This document shows positions 25,510 to 34,210 of a stretch of 56,241 nucleotides of DNA, piece by piece; the first letter of the stretch is position 1; every line of letters begins with the position of its first letter. The notes below the pieces were generated by a model, which had not been told where the DNA came from, did not search any database, and saw only the letters and a list, made by a program, of their open reading frames with translations. The translations under genes and the position numbers were made by a program. Source of the DNA: an uncultured Butyrivibrio sp. (GTDB lineage Bacteria > Bacillota > Clostridia > Lachnospirales > Lachnospiraceae); assembly GCA_947168935.1 (NCBI GenBank), contig CAMVNV010000006.1, forward strand, positions 1 through 56,241, read 5' to 3'.

Positions 25510-25553
25510 GCCGCTTGTCCGGTGACATTAGTCATACGGAGGGCGGCTTTCTT
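25510..25553 (+). terminator. structured hairpin upstream of the cysteine desulfurase
   Basis: GCCGC/GCGGC (25510-25514/25543-25547) and TCCG/CGGA (25518-25521/25537-25540) stack on a GAC-ATTA-GTC cap, followed by TTTCTT. It may back up the metY terminator. Its cap resembles the cap of the terminator at 27928-27989. Confidence 0.5.
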
Positions 25554-25565
25554 GATGCAAAAAAG

Positions 25566-25594
25566 TTGACAGTTACTGGTATATGACGTATATT
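25566..25594 (+). promoter_or_regulatory. promoter of the cysteine desulfurase-mnmA pair
   Basis: TTGACA at 25566-25571, 17-base spacer, TATATT at 25589-25594. Transcription would start near 25601. Confidence 0.8.
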
Positions 25595-25638
25595 GCCTAG
25601 TGGAATGGTAGGATTATAAAAACAAGCAGGTATTTACT

Positions 25639-26760
25639 ATGATATATTTAGATCATGCGGCTACGACACGCCCGGAATCAGCTGTTATAGAAGCAATGAT
25701 TCCTTTTTTGTCAGAAAATTATATGAATCCTTCGGCGTTCTACCAGCCTGCGGTCAGGACTAGGATGCAGGTGGAGAGTGCCAGGAGGAATATTGCAGGG
25801 TTTATAAATGCGCCATACGACAGCATTATCTTTACAAGTGGCGGTACTGAGTCTGATAACTGGGCTATTCGCATGGGAGCTAAGATATGTGAAGATAAAG
25901 GAAGGCACATCATTACCACAAAGATCGAGCATCCTGCTGTGCTTAACACTGTTCGCTACATGGAAGAGCAGGGATATGAGGTTACATATCTTGATGTTGA
26001 TGCTACGGGACGTATTGATCTTGAGAGTCTGAAGAGTGCTATCAGACAAGATACTGTTCTTATATCCATAATGCATGCAAATAATGAGATTGGTACGATT
26101 CAGCCTATCAAGGAGATCGGAAAGATTGCTCATGAGCAGGGCATTTTATTCCATACAGATGCAGTGCAGACTTTTGGACATCTTAAGATTGATGTGGATG
26201 AGTTTGGTATCGATCTTCTCAGCGCCAGTGCTCATAAGCTTTACGGGCCTAAGGGTATCGGGCTTTTGTATATCAGAGATAGGAAAAAGTTTGCAAAGCT
26301 ACTTTTTGGCGGAAGTCAGGAACTGGGTCTTCGCCCGGGAACTGAGAATGTTGCTGATATCATGGGTTTTGCCAAGGCTGTAGAGATTGCTGATAAGATT
26401 ATGGATAGCGACATCGAAGCGCAGAATGCTCTTAGGGATGAACTTAAAAGTTCTATATTAAAAGAGATTCCAGGAGCTGTTATAAATGAAAATGAAGATA
26501 ACCATCTTCCGGGAACATTAAATGTAACTTTTGAAGGCGTAAGCGCCGAAACAATTCTTATAAGGCTTGATATGAACGGAATATGCGCATCAGCAGGGAG
26601 CGCCTGCAGTGCAGGAGCCTTAGAACCGTCTCATGTCCTGACCGCTATTGGTAAGAGTACGGATGAGGCTTCTAGGACAATTCGTTTTAGTATTGGCAGA
26701 GAGAATACTAAAGATGATATAGTAAAGACTGTAAAAGTTTTAAAGACTCTATTTGCATAA
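25639..26760 (+). CDS. cysteine desulfurase (NifS/IscS-like)
   Basis: 373 residues. Aminotransferase class V fold: YLDHAATT at the N-terminus, FTSGGTESDN, MHANNEIGTIQP, HTDAVQ, and the PLP lysine in SAHKLYGPKG. The catalytic cysteine lies in SAGSACSAGALEPSHVL. It transfers sulfur from cysteine. It is followed 68 bases later by mnmA, and no iron-sulfur scaffold gene is near. By comparison with such pairs elsewhere, it probably feeds tRNA thiolation. Confidence 0.92.
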   Translation: MIYLDHAATTRPESAVIEAMIPFLSENYMNPSAFYQPAVRTRMQVESARRNIAGFINAPYDSIIFTSGGTESDNWAIRMGAKICEDKGRHIITTKIEHPAVLNTVRYMEEQGYEVTYLDVDATGRIDLESLKSAIRQDTVLISIMHANNEIGTIQPIKEIGKIAHEQGILFHTDAVQTFGHLKIDVDEFGIDLLSASAHKLYGPKGIGLLYIRDRKKFAKLLFGGSQELGLRPGTENVADIMGFAKAVEIADKIMDSDIEAQNALRDELKSSILKEIPGAVINENEDNHLPGTLNVTFEGVSAETILIRLDMNGICASAGSACSAGALEPSHVLTAIGKSTDEASRTIRFSIGRENTKDDIVKTVKVLKTLFA

Positions 26761-26828
26761 AGTTATGATAAAAATATGTAAGTAGGATCCTGGGATAAAA
26801 AGAATTTACTCTTATATAAGGAATACAT

Positions 26829-27905
26829 ATGAAAAAGAAAGTAGTAGTAGGAATGTCAGGCGGCGTTGATTCTTCAGTTTGCGCCTGGCTTTTAAAAGAA
26901 CAGGGATATGAAGTCATCGGAGCTACCATGCAGATATGGCAGTCTGATGAATGTAAGATAGAAAAAGAGGGAAGCTGCTGTGGTATCTCTGCTGTAGAAG
27001 ATGCAAGAAGAGTAGCAGAGTGCCTTGATATCCCTTACTATGTCATGAATTTCAGACAGGAGTTCAGGCGCGACGTTATAGACCGCTTTACAGGCTCTTA
27101 TTTAAAAGGTCTTACTCCAAATCCGTGCATAGCATGTAATAGATACGTTAAATGGGGAGCATTCCTTGGACGCTGCAGTGAGATAGGAGCAGACTATCTT
27201 GCAACAGGTCACTATGCAAGAGTCGAGCAGCTCCCCAATGGAAGATACTCTGTCAAAAGATCTGTAACAGCCGAGAAGGACCAGACCTACGTTTTATATA
27301 ACCTGACTCAGGAAGAACTTGCTCACACCCTTATGCCTGTAGGCGAATATACTAAGCCTCAGATAAGAGAGTTCGCAGAAAAGCTTGGACTTCCCGTTGC
27401 ACACAAGAAAGACAGTCAGGATATCTGCTTCGTAGAAGACGGCGATTATGCACGTTTCATCAAAGAAGAAACGGGAAGCCTTGGTAAGAGCGGCGTATTT
27501 AAGACAACAGATGGAGAAGTAGTAGGCAAGCATACAGGAACTGTTCAGTACACAATAGGCCAGCGCAAAGGCCTCGGCGTAGCCCTCGGTCATCCCGTGT
27601 ATGTAACAGGAATCGACGTTGAGACAGGCGATGTAATCCTTGGCTCAAACGATGACCTCTTTAGTGATGTTGTATATGCAACTGATATTAACCACATGGG
27701 CGAAGAACACTTCGATGAGAATAAGACTTACACAGCAAAGGTCAGATATTCTCAGACATCGGTACCATGCCATGTGAAATACGTAGATGACAACACCATC
27801 AAAATTGAATTTGAAAGCAAAGTCCGCGCAGCAACACCTGGACAGGCAGCAGTTATTTACGATGGCGAGTTCATCGCGGGTGGTGGAATGATAATAAGAA
27901 AGTAA
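26829..27905 (+). CDS. mnmA: tRNA-specific 2-thiouridylase
   Basis: 358 residues. The PP-loop GMSGGVDSSV is at the N-terminus. The catalytic cysteines lie in NPCIACN and DSQDICFVEDGDY, followed by the TTDGEVVGKHTG and TIGQRKGLGVA motifs and a C-terminal barrel. It makes 2-thiouridine at position 34 of tRNAs for Lys, Glu and Gln, with sulfur from the desulfurase upstream. ATG at 26829 with AAGGA upstream. Confidence 0.96.
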   Translation: MKKKVVVGMSGGVDSSVCAWLLKEQGYEVIGATMQIWQSDECKIEKEGSCCGISAVEDARRVAECLDIPYYVMNFRQEFRRDVIDRFTGSYLKGLTPNPCIACNRYVKWGAFLGRCSEIGADYLATGHYARVEQLPNGRYSVKRSVTAEKDQTYVLYNLTQEELAHTLMPVGEYTKPQIREFAEKLGLPVAHKKDSQDICFVEDGDYARFIKEETGSLGKSGVFKTTDGEVVGKHTGTVQYTIGQRKGLGVALGHPVYVTGIDVETGDVILGSNDDLFSDVVYATDINHMGEEHFDENKTYTAKVRYSQTSVPCHVKYVDDNTIKIEFESKVRAATPGQAAVIYDGEFIAGGGMIIRK

Positions 27906-27927
27906 TATAGAGTTTCAGTAATGTTTA

Positions 27928-27989
27928 GGTCCGCCATAGAAAGGCGTCGGTGACACAGTCCCGATACCTTTCTATGGTGGGCCTTTTTT
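27928..27989 (+). terminator. strong terminator of mnmA
   Basis: A 17-bp stem (27928-27944 with 27967-27983, with G:U pairs) is capped by TCGG-TGAC-ACA-GTC-CCGA and followed by TTTTTT. Confidence 0.92.
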
Positions 27990-28098
27990 CATGAATTTGA
28001 TAAAAATTAATATAAATTGTATATTTATACTTCCCATAATGTTAATTTTGTGATATAGTTCTTTTGCATAAAAATAAATCAAATAGGAATAAATATAC

Positions 28099-29598
28099 AT
28101 GAAGAAAAAATTATTTTCCGCATTTGCGATCATTATGATGCTGGCAACAGCAGGCTGCAGTTCAGATAATAACAGCAAGAAGGTCGAATCAATCGATGAC
28201 CTCCCGGGAGCAACCATAGGAGTTCAGCTTGGTACAACAGGCGATATCTATGCAAGTGATTATGAAGCTCCGGAGTATGGTTCAACTGTAGAGAGATTTA
28301 ATAAAATTACAGATGCTGTTCAGGCTCTTAAGCAGGGCAAGGTTGACTGCGTAATTGCAGATGAGCAGCCAGCCATTGCTTCAATTGAAACAGAGAGTGG
28401 TCTTGCTATTCTTGATGAGCCGTTTGCTCTGGAAGATTATGCAATAGTTATTGCTAAGGACAATGATGCTCTTCTTAGCGATATTAATGTTGCACTTGCC
28501 GAGCTTCAGGAAGATGGCACAGTTGATAACATTATTGCAAACTACATCGGAGATGAGACCAAGGGTCAGTACCCATATGTAACTCCTGATGGAACTACTT
28601 ATGAGAACGGTACTTTAGTAGTAGCTACTAACGCAGCCTTCAAGCCATATGAGTTCTACGATGGAAGCGAGATCGTAGGTATTGATATCGATATCATCCG
28701 AGCTATCGGTGATAAGCTCCACATGGAGATTGAGATAGAAGATATGGAGTTTGACTCTATCATCAATGCAGTAAGCTCACACAAGGCAGACGTCGGTATT
28801 GCCGGAATGACAATGACTGAGGAACGTGCTAAGTCTATCAACTTCTCCTCATCTTATGTTACTTCCAAGCAGGTCATGATCGTAAAAGGAAATAATGCAT
28901 CTGCTTCAAACTTAAGCTTTGTTGAGAAGTTAAAACAGAACTTTGTAGATAATGACAGATGGATATACATCCTGACTGGTCTTAAGAATACTTTGATCAT
29001 CGCCCTTCTTGCTGTAATACTTGGTGTGATCATCGGATTCCTTGTTGCAGTAGTAAGAGTATCCCATGATAAAACAGGTATCCTTCCGGTGCTCAATGCT
29101 CTTTGCAAAGTGTACCTTACTATAATCCGCGGAACGCCTGCAATGATCCAGCTCCTCATCATCTACTACGTAGTATTCCAGTCTGTAAATGTATCTAAGA
29201 TACTTGTTGCAGTTATCGCATTTGCAATTAACTCCGGAGCTTACGTTGCTGAGATCATGAGAGGCGGAATCATGTCAGTAGACGGCGGACAGACAGAGGC
29301 AGGACGTAGCCTTGGACTTAGCTATAAACAGACTATGATCTACATCATCCTTCCGCAGGCAGTCAAGAACGTACTTCCTGCACTTGCTAACGAGTTCATC
29401 ACCCTCATCAAAGAGACATCAATCTGTGGTTACATCGGACTTATGGATCTTACAAGAGGCGGAGATATCATCAGAAGCCAGACATATGAAGCTTTCCTTC
29501 CTCTTATAGCAGTTGCTCTCATTTATCTCATCATCGTTGAGATACTGACAGTACTTGTAGGTAAGTGGGAAAAGAGTCTTCGCAAATCAGAAAGATGA
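28099..29598 (+). CDS. amino-acid ABC transporter: permuted binding domain fused to permease
   Basis: 499 residues. Lipoprotein signal with LATAGC (lipid cysteine C20). Residues 30-152 match the second lobe and C-terminal helix of a family-3 binding protein (DDLPGATIGVQLGTTGD, DCVIADEQPA, ALAELQEDGTVDNIIANYIG). Residues 172-268 match the first lobe (TLVVATNAAFKPYEF, FDSIINAVSSHKADVGIAGM, INFSSSYVTSKQVMIV). The lobe order is therefore reversed against GlnH. Residues about 283-495 are a GlnP/HisM-type permease (LTGLKNTLIIALL, EAGRSLGLSYKQTMIYIILP). It works with the ATPase downstream. The substrate is probably a polar amino acid. Confidence 0.9.
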   Translation: MKKKLFSAFAIIMMLATAGCSSDNNSKKVESIDDLPGATIGVQLGTTGDIYASDYEAPEYGSTVERFNKITDAVQALKQGKVDCVIADEQPAIASIETESGLAILDEPFALEDYAIVIAKDNDALLSDINVALAELQEDGTVDNIIANYIGDETKGQYPYVTPDGTTYENGTLVVATNAAFKPYEFYDGSEIVGIDIDIIRAIGDKLHMEIEIEDMEFDSIINAVSSHKADVGIAGMTMTEERAKSINFSSSYVTSKQVMIVKGNNASASNLSFVEKLKQNFVDNDRWIYILTGLKNTLIIALLAVILGVIIGFLVAVVRVSHDKTGILPVLNALCKVYLTIIRGTPAMIQLLIIYYVVFQSVNVSKILVAVIAFAINSGAYVAEIMRGGIMSVDGGQTEAGRSLGLSYKQTMIYIILPQAVKNVLPALANEFITLIKETSICGYIGLMDLTRGGDIIRSQTYEAFLPLIAVALIYLIIVEILTVLVGKWEKSLRKSER

Positions 29599-29609
29599 GG
29601 TAAATAAAT

Positions 29610-30359
29610 TTGAGCGGAAATGTAAATGATCAGATCTTAATAGAAGTTAAAAACCTTTCAAAGTCCTTTGATGACAACAGCGTCTTAGAAAACGTAAATC
29701 TTCAGATCAAAAAGGGCGAAGTTGTAGCAATCATCGGACCTTCAGGCTGCGGTAAGTCAACTTTTATCAGAACACTTAACCAGCTGGAAAAGGTATCAGG
29801 AGGTAATATCTATCTTGATGGAGAGGATATTACAGCTAAAGATGCTAACATTAACGATATCAGAAGAAGAGTGGGAATGGTATTCCAGCATTTCAATCTT
29901 TTCCCACACCTTACTATAGGTCAGAATCTGACTCTTGCTCCTGTTAAGCTTGGCATCATGTCCAAGAAAGAAGCTGACGATAAGGCATGTGAGCTCCTTA
30001 AGAGAGTAGGACTTTTAGATAAAAAAGATGCATATCCTGACAGCCTTTCTGGAGGTCAGAAGCAGAGAATCGCAATTGCAAGATCTCTTGCCATGAACCC
30101 AGAAGTAATGCTCTTCGACGAGCCTACATCAGCCCTTGATCCTGAGATGGTTGGAGAAGTTCTGTCACTTATGAAGGAACTTGCAGATGATGGAATGACA
30201 ATGGCAGTAGTAACTCACGAGATGAGATTTGCAAGAGAAGTTGCCGACAGAGTTCTTTTCTTTGATGAAAAGGGAATCAAGGAAGAGGGAACTCCAGAAG
30301 AGATCTTCGAAAATCCAAAGAGCGACAGACTTAAAGAATTCCTGTCAAAAGTACTGTGA
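29610..30359 (+). CDS. amino-acid ABC transporter ATP-binding protein (GlnQ-like)
   Basis: 249 residues from a TTG start, with GATGAGG nine bases upstream. Walker [10 protein letters not shown]-loop [11 protein letters not shown], signature [15 protein letters not shown], Walker [22 protein letters not shown]-loop [11 protein letters not shown]. This is the polar-amino-acid ATPase subfamily. Eleven bases after the fused binding/permease gene, so together they form a two-gene importer. Confidence 0.95.
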   Translation: MSGNVNDQILIEVKNLSKSFDDNSVLENVNLQIKKGEVVAIIGPSGCGKSTFIRTLNQLEKVSGGNIYLDGEDITAKDANINDIRRRVGMVFQHFNLFPHLTIGQNLTLAPVKLGIMSKKEADDKACELLKRVGLLDKKDAYPDSLSGGQKQRIAIARSLAMNPEVMLFDEPTSALDPEMVGEVLSLMKELADDGMTMAVVTHEMRFAREVADRVLFFDEKGIKEEGTPEEIFENPKSDRLKEFLSKVL

Positions 30360-30375
30360 GGTTGTCGTGTGAGGC

Positions 30376-30439
30376 GGCAGATGCCCCTGAACACTCCTCG
30401 TACGGATTACGCTCGAGGATTATATCAGGGGCATCTGCC
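30376..30439. terminator. long hairpin between convergent genes
   Basis: A perfect 15-bp stem, GGCAGATGCCCCTGA (30376-30390) with TCAGGGGCATCTGCC (30425-30439), plus an inner CCTCG/CGAGG stem. It follows the ATPase stop by 16 bases. The T-run (CTATTTTT) comes about 11 bases after the stem, so it is not a textbook terminator. Confidence 0.65.
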
Positions 30440-30493
30440 TTGTCTACGTCTATTTTTCAGACAATTAGAGAGCTATTTTTTGGATAGTATATT

Positions 30494-31555
30494 TCAATAA
30501 GTATTCGTGCTTTCGGTAAACTTAAGTAGAAATGCTTTAGTATAGTTTTTGTAGGGCTGTTTGAGGTGGATTTCGAATCCATGCATGTCCATTACCTGCT
30601 TGGCGACGGATAGGCCGAGGCCGCTACCTTTAGTTTGGGAGCGGGAGTCTTCGCCTTTGACGAAGGGTTCAAAAAGTTCTTCTTCGGATTTTGTTATTGC
30701 ATCGCCGCTGTCAGCTACGGCGAGGAATTCAACACCGGCAAGTTTTGTGATTTCAAAACCTACTTTTATTCCGGAAGGGTTATGACGGATGATGTTGATT
30801 ATCAGGTTTTCTATAACTCTTTTTAGGTGGAGTTCGTCGGCACTTATATAGAAGGTATCTTCAGGGATATTTATATCTACTTCCATTCCGGCGTCTTCTA
30901 GGTCTGTATAGCTGTTTGCGATAATATCAGTTAGGAAGGCGTGGAGGTCTATTTTTTTTCTATCCAGAGTAAATCCGGCACTTCCGACTCTGACGTATTC
31001 AAATAGTAAAGTTATGAGTTCGGTCATTCTCTTTGACTTTGAAGCTATTGCGGTAAGATACTCTTTTTTCTGAGCATCATCTTTGACCATGCCATCATTT
31101 ATGGCTGTAGCATAGCCGCCTATTGTCATTATTGGAGTACGTAGGTCGTGGGCGAAATCTGAGAGCATAAGGTTACGTTGGGCTTCAAAATCTTTTCGTT
31201 CCTGATCACGTTCTTTTTCCAAGATTTCTACCTGTTTGGTGACTATCGTTGCATATGTAAGTATGCCTATTATGACAGGCAGAGTCAGAAGGAAAATTGA
31301 TAAAAGAATGAGGAATACGGCTGCGGATGTTCTAAATGAACCGAATATAAATGCGTTGTTGCCGGTTAAAATTCCCCAGATTAAATATGGAATGTTAGTG
31401 ATTGATAAGGCGGATGATCCGGAGACTCCCATAAGCATCTGTATTAAAGGAAAAAATGCAAAGTTAACTATTGCGTTTAGAATTAATTCTATCGTGACAA
31501 CTATTATAAGAATCAGGATCAGTCGTTTTATTAAAAAGCTTTTGAGTTTGTCCAT
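30494..31555 (-). CDS. sensor histidine kinase
   Basis: 353 residues. Two membrane segments (about 9-30 and 75-100) flank a short outer loop. The H-box is LSDFAHDLRTPIMTIGGYA, the N-box region HLKRVIENLIINIIRHNPSG, and the G-box GSGLGLSVAKQVMDMHG. The N-terminal topology with a short sensor loop suggests sensing at or in the membrane. It lies 115 bases after the response regulator in the same direction. Confidence 0.93.
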   Translation of the reverse strand: MDKLKSFLIKRLILILIIVVTIELILNAIVNFAFFPLIQMLMGVSGSSALSITNIPYLIWGILTGNNAFIFGSFRTSAAVFLILLSIFLLTLPVIIGILTYATIVTKQVEILEKERDQERKDFEAQRNLMLSDFAHDLRTPIMTIGGYATAINDGMVKDDAQKKEYLTAIASKSKRMTELITLLFEYVRVGSAGFTLDRKKIDLHAFLTDIIANSYTDLEDAGMEVDINIPEDTFYISADELHLKRVIENLIINIIRHNPSGIKVGFEITKLAGVEFLAVADSGDAITKSEEELFEPFVKGEDSRSQTKGSGLGLSVAKQVMDMHGFEIHLKQPYKNYTKAFLLKFTESTNTY

Positions 31556-31670
31556 GATAACCTCATATTTGAACTAATGTCTCTTTATTCTCAAAGTCAT
31601 GGATTTGTATATGAAATCCGTAGTAGGTGAGGGCTTTTGAATTAAAGCTGCAATGGTTAAAAATATCGTT

Positions 31671-32360
31671 TTATTCTTTTTCAATACGATAACCAAGTCC
31701 TCGTACAGTTTTGATATAGGCTGATGGGTTATCGTCAAGCTTTGATCTTAGCTTACTTATAGCTACCATTATGTTATTATCTGCGACTACGTAATTATCT
31801 CCCCAGGCATATTCATAGATTTTTTCCTTGGTAAAAACTTTGCCCGGGTTTTCCATGAAGAGTTCCATCATCTTAAGTTCTGTTGAGGTAAGCTCTATCT
31901 TATTTTCACCGCGATAGAGAATGCAGGCATCTCTGTCGAGTTTAAGATCTCTGAGAGAAAGAAGTCCTTCTTTCTTTACTTCCATATCTCCTTTTAAAGA
32001 GTGGTAACGGCGGAGGTTGGAACGGACTCTTGCAACAGCTTCAAGAGGGTTGAAGGGCTTTACCATATAGTCATCTGCTCCAAGGTCGAGACCTATGATC
32101 TTGTCAGGATCGGTATCCTTGGCGGATATGATGATAACAGGAATGTTATTGTTTTTCCTAAGCTCTTTTAGCACATGAAAACCGTCCATTTCCGGCATCA
32201 TGACATCAAGCAGGCAGAGACTTACGTCTCCGCCTGCAAGAACTTTAAGAGCTTCTTTGCCATCGCCTGCTTCTGCAACTGCATAACCTTCATTTTCGAG
32301 ATATAGTTTTAGTAAACTTCTGATTTCAGCTTCATCATCTGCTATTAAGATCTTGTCCAT
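31671..32360 (-). CDS. OmpR-family response regulator
   Basis: 229 residues. The receiver has the acidic pair in ILIADDEAE, phosphoacceptor Asp in CLLDVMMPEMDGF, the SAK motif and MVKPFNP. The C-terminal winged helix is of the OmpR/PhoB type (ELTSTELKMMELFMENPGKV, RSKLDD...VRGLGYRIE). It is 28 bases after the DUF975 gene. Two perfect 9-bp repeats 11 bp apart ahead of that gene are the likely target. Confidence 0.95.
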   Translation of the reverse strand: MDKILIADDEAEIRSLLKLYLENEGYAVAEAGDGKEALKVLAGGDVSLCLLDVMMPEMDGFHVLKELRKNNNIPVIIISAKDTDPDKIIGLDLGADDYMVKPFNPLEAVARVRSNLRRYHSLKGDMEVKKEGLLSLRDLKLDRDACILYRGENKIELTSTELKMMELFMENPGKVFTKEKIYEYAWGDNYVVADNNIMVAISKLRSKLDDNPSAYIKTVRGLGYRIEKE

Positions 32361-32387
32361 AAGCTGGCTCCTTTTTCAGTGAATGTT

Positions 32388-33275
32388 TTAGTTTTCTTCG
32401 ATAGCAAGTCTTCCATACTCGAGCTTCTCATAAAGAGCTGCGTTGGTCATGTTTCTATAAGGTGTTACATAGAATGTGCCAAGGAGTCCAAGCGTGAATA
32501 ATGAAAGGATTCCCCATCCGATGAAAGAGAGGTCAAGTACGAATGCGTGCCACTTCTGGCCTTTCATCATTTCTTTACTCTTAGCGAATACTTCTTTGCT
32601 TGTAAGCTCTGGGTGATCAGCAAGGATGTAAGGGATCATACGATATTCATACATTTTTACAATACCAGGAATGATGAGGAGTAAACTCCAAAGAGCTGTG
32701 TACAGATCTCTGAAGAAAACAGTCTTTACAACAGTCTTGTAATTGTTATCAAATGCATATGCAACTTCACTTACGTTAGCTTTCTGGTTGAGGTTTCTTG
32801 TGAAGAATCTCTTGCAACCAACTTCCATAGGGTTGAGTATAAGGATATCAATGGCGATAGCTGTACCAATTAAAATAAGTACTACTGTTACAAGTACGAG
32901 GATTAGTACAATTATCATTCCTGCGCCGAATTTACCACTATCGATCATGTTAGAAACATGTTCGATTCTACCAGGAATGCTTTCAGGTGAATTGCTAAGT
33001 TCATAGCTGGAATTTCCATCAGAAAATTCTAATTTACCATCTTCTGTAGTTCTAAAGGGGAAATTCATTGAATTATTATCTGTAACGTTTTCTGTCTGAT
33101 ATTCTGTATTAACAGTATTATCAGTGTCTTTCTTTTCTGTAAGACTCTTTCCTGCAATAGAGCTTCCTGTTGAACCGAGTATGAATGCAAGTATCAGACT
33201 TACAAGCACGGTCTTCCAGTAGTTTACAGATAATGATTTCTTTGCCTTTTCTTTAAGTTCTTTTCTTGTCCACAT
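32388..33275 (-). CDS. DUF975-family membrane protein
   Basis: 295 residues. The start MWTRKELKEKAKKSLSVNYW is characteristic of DUF975. A first membrane segment, a Ser/Thr/Asn-rich outer loop (about 45-105), then several further membrane segments follow. The family has no assigned function. It shares an operon with the two-component system and may be its target or an accessory sensor. A GGAGGAT site precedes the ATG. Confidence 0.85.
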   Translation of the reverse strand: MWTRKELKEKAKKSLSVNYWKTVLVSLILAFILGSTGSSIAGKSLTEKKDTDNTVNTEYQTENVTDNNSMNFPFRTTEDGKLEFSDGNSSYELSNSPESIPGRIEHVSNMIDSGKFGAGMIIVLILVLVTVVLILIGTAIAIDILILNPMEVGCKRFFTRNLNQKANVSEVAYAFDNNYKTVVKTVFFRDLYTALWSLLLIIPGIVKMYEYRMIPYILADHPELTSKEVFAKSKEMMKGQKWHAFVLDLSFIGWGILSLFTLGLLGTFYVTPYRNMTNAALYEKLEYGRLAIEEN

Positions 33276-33386
33276 GATTTTTATCCTCCGTTTATGTGAG
33301 TGCCGAATGAATTTGTGTTTTGTTCAATCGGTGTTGTTATCTTATGAACAAAGGATATCATCCGAACCTTTCCGGTAAACCTAAAG

Positions 33387-33406
33387 AACCTTAACATAAC
33401 CTTAAC
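33387..33406 (-). promoter_or_regulatory. tandem repeats ahead of the DUF975-RR-HK operon
   Basis: On the minus strand, GTTAAGGTT occurs twice (33406-33398 and 33395-33387), 11 bp apart, with an imperfect third repeat (TTAGGTTTA) further downstream. An 11-bp period is typical of OmpR-family regulator sites, so autoregulation is likely. Confidence 0.65.
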
Positions 33407-33497
33407 ACTCGCATAACTTAGATTTAATGCCGCTATGTCTATTATATACATATGATAAAATATATGTAGAGCTGATTTGGGAAAAGGAGAAAAAGCT

Positions 33498-34133
33498 TTG
33501 AGACGATATATTGCAGATCTGCATTTTGATGATGATATAGTTAATAAACTTATGGATAAACGCGGATTTGAGACCGTAGAAGAGATGAACGAGTACATGA
33601 TAAACCAGTGGAACAGCGTAGTCCAGAAAAGGGACGAAGTCGTGATCCTTGGCGATTTTATCATGTCCAAAGACGTAAAGCGTGCCAAAGAGATAATACT
33701 AAGGCTCCACGGCAAAAAGTTCATGGTACTTGGGAACCATGACCATGTAATAAGAAAGACCGCCTTCGACAGAACTCTTTTCCAAAAGATGGCTGACTAT
33801 ATGGAGCTTCATGATAATAACCGCAAGGTCGTATGTTCCCATTATCCCATCATGTGCTACAACAGACAGTATGATGTCATAAATGGTAAGGCCCATTCAT
33901 ATATGCTCCACGGTCATATCCATTCAACAGCAGATCAGGAGTACGTAGACAGATTTGTGCTTGACAGCAGAAAACGCTCCCGCATAGTTAAATCCAAGGA
34001 CGGCGAAGAGATAACACTCCCTATACCATGCGAGATCATAAATTGCTTTTGTATGTATTCAGATTATAAGCCCCTTCCACTTGATGAGTGGATCAAGATC
34101 AATGAAAAGAGACTTGAGATGTATTCTGAATAA
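33498..34133 (+). CDS. metallophosphoesterase
   Basis: 211 residues. The calcineurin-like metal motifs occur in order: ADLHF, VILGDFI, VLGNHDH, CSHYPIM and LHGHIHS. The TTG start at 33498 (MRRYIADLHFDD) is set by AAAGGAG seven bases upstream; the family begins close to the DxH motif, so the TTG at 33477 is less likely. The substrate is not deducible. Confidence 0.88.
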   Translation: MRRYIADLHFDDDIVNKLMDKRGFETVEEMNEYMINQWNSVVQKRDEVVILGDFIMSKDVKRAKEIILRLHGKKFMVLGNHDHVIRKTAFDRTLFQKMADYMELHDNNRKVVCSHYPIMCYNRQYDVINGKAHSYMLHGHIHSTADQEYVDRFVLDSRKRSRIVKSKDGEEITLPIPCEIINCFCMYSDYKPLPLDEWIKINEKRLEMYSE

Positions 34134-34175
34134 AAAAAGCTGGAATCTACACTTTATGTAGATTCCAGTTTTTAA
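34134..34175. terminator. bidirectional terminator
   Basis: The 12-bp hairpin CTGGAATCTACA / TGTAGATTCCAG (34140-34168) is flanked by AAAAAAAG on one side and TTTTT on the other. It separates the phosphoesterase and exonuclease genes. Confidence 0.9.
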
Positions 34176-34210
34176 AATTCTGGCAAAATGAATAATTATA
34201 TATCAGAGAC

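Noticed and set aside
30376-30439. Riboswitch or small RNA in the long hairpin after the glnQ-like gene
   Set aside because: A perfect long stem between convergent genes is more simply a transcription stop or mRNA end stabiliser. No known aptamer motif is present.
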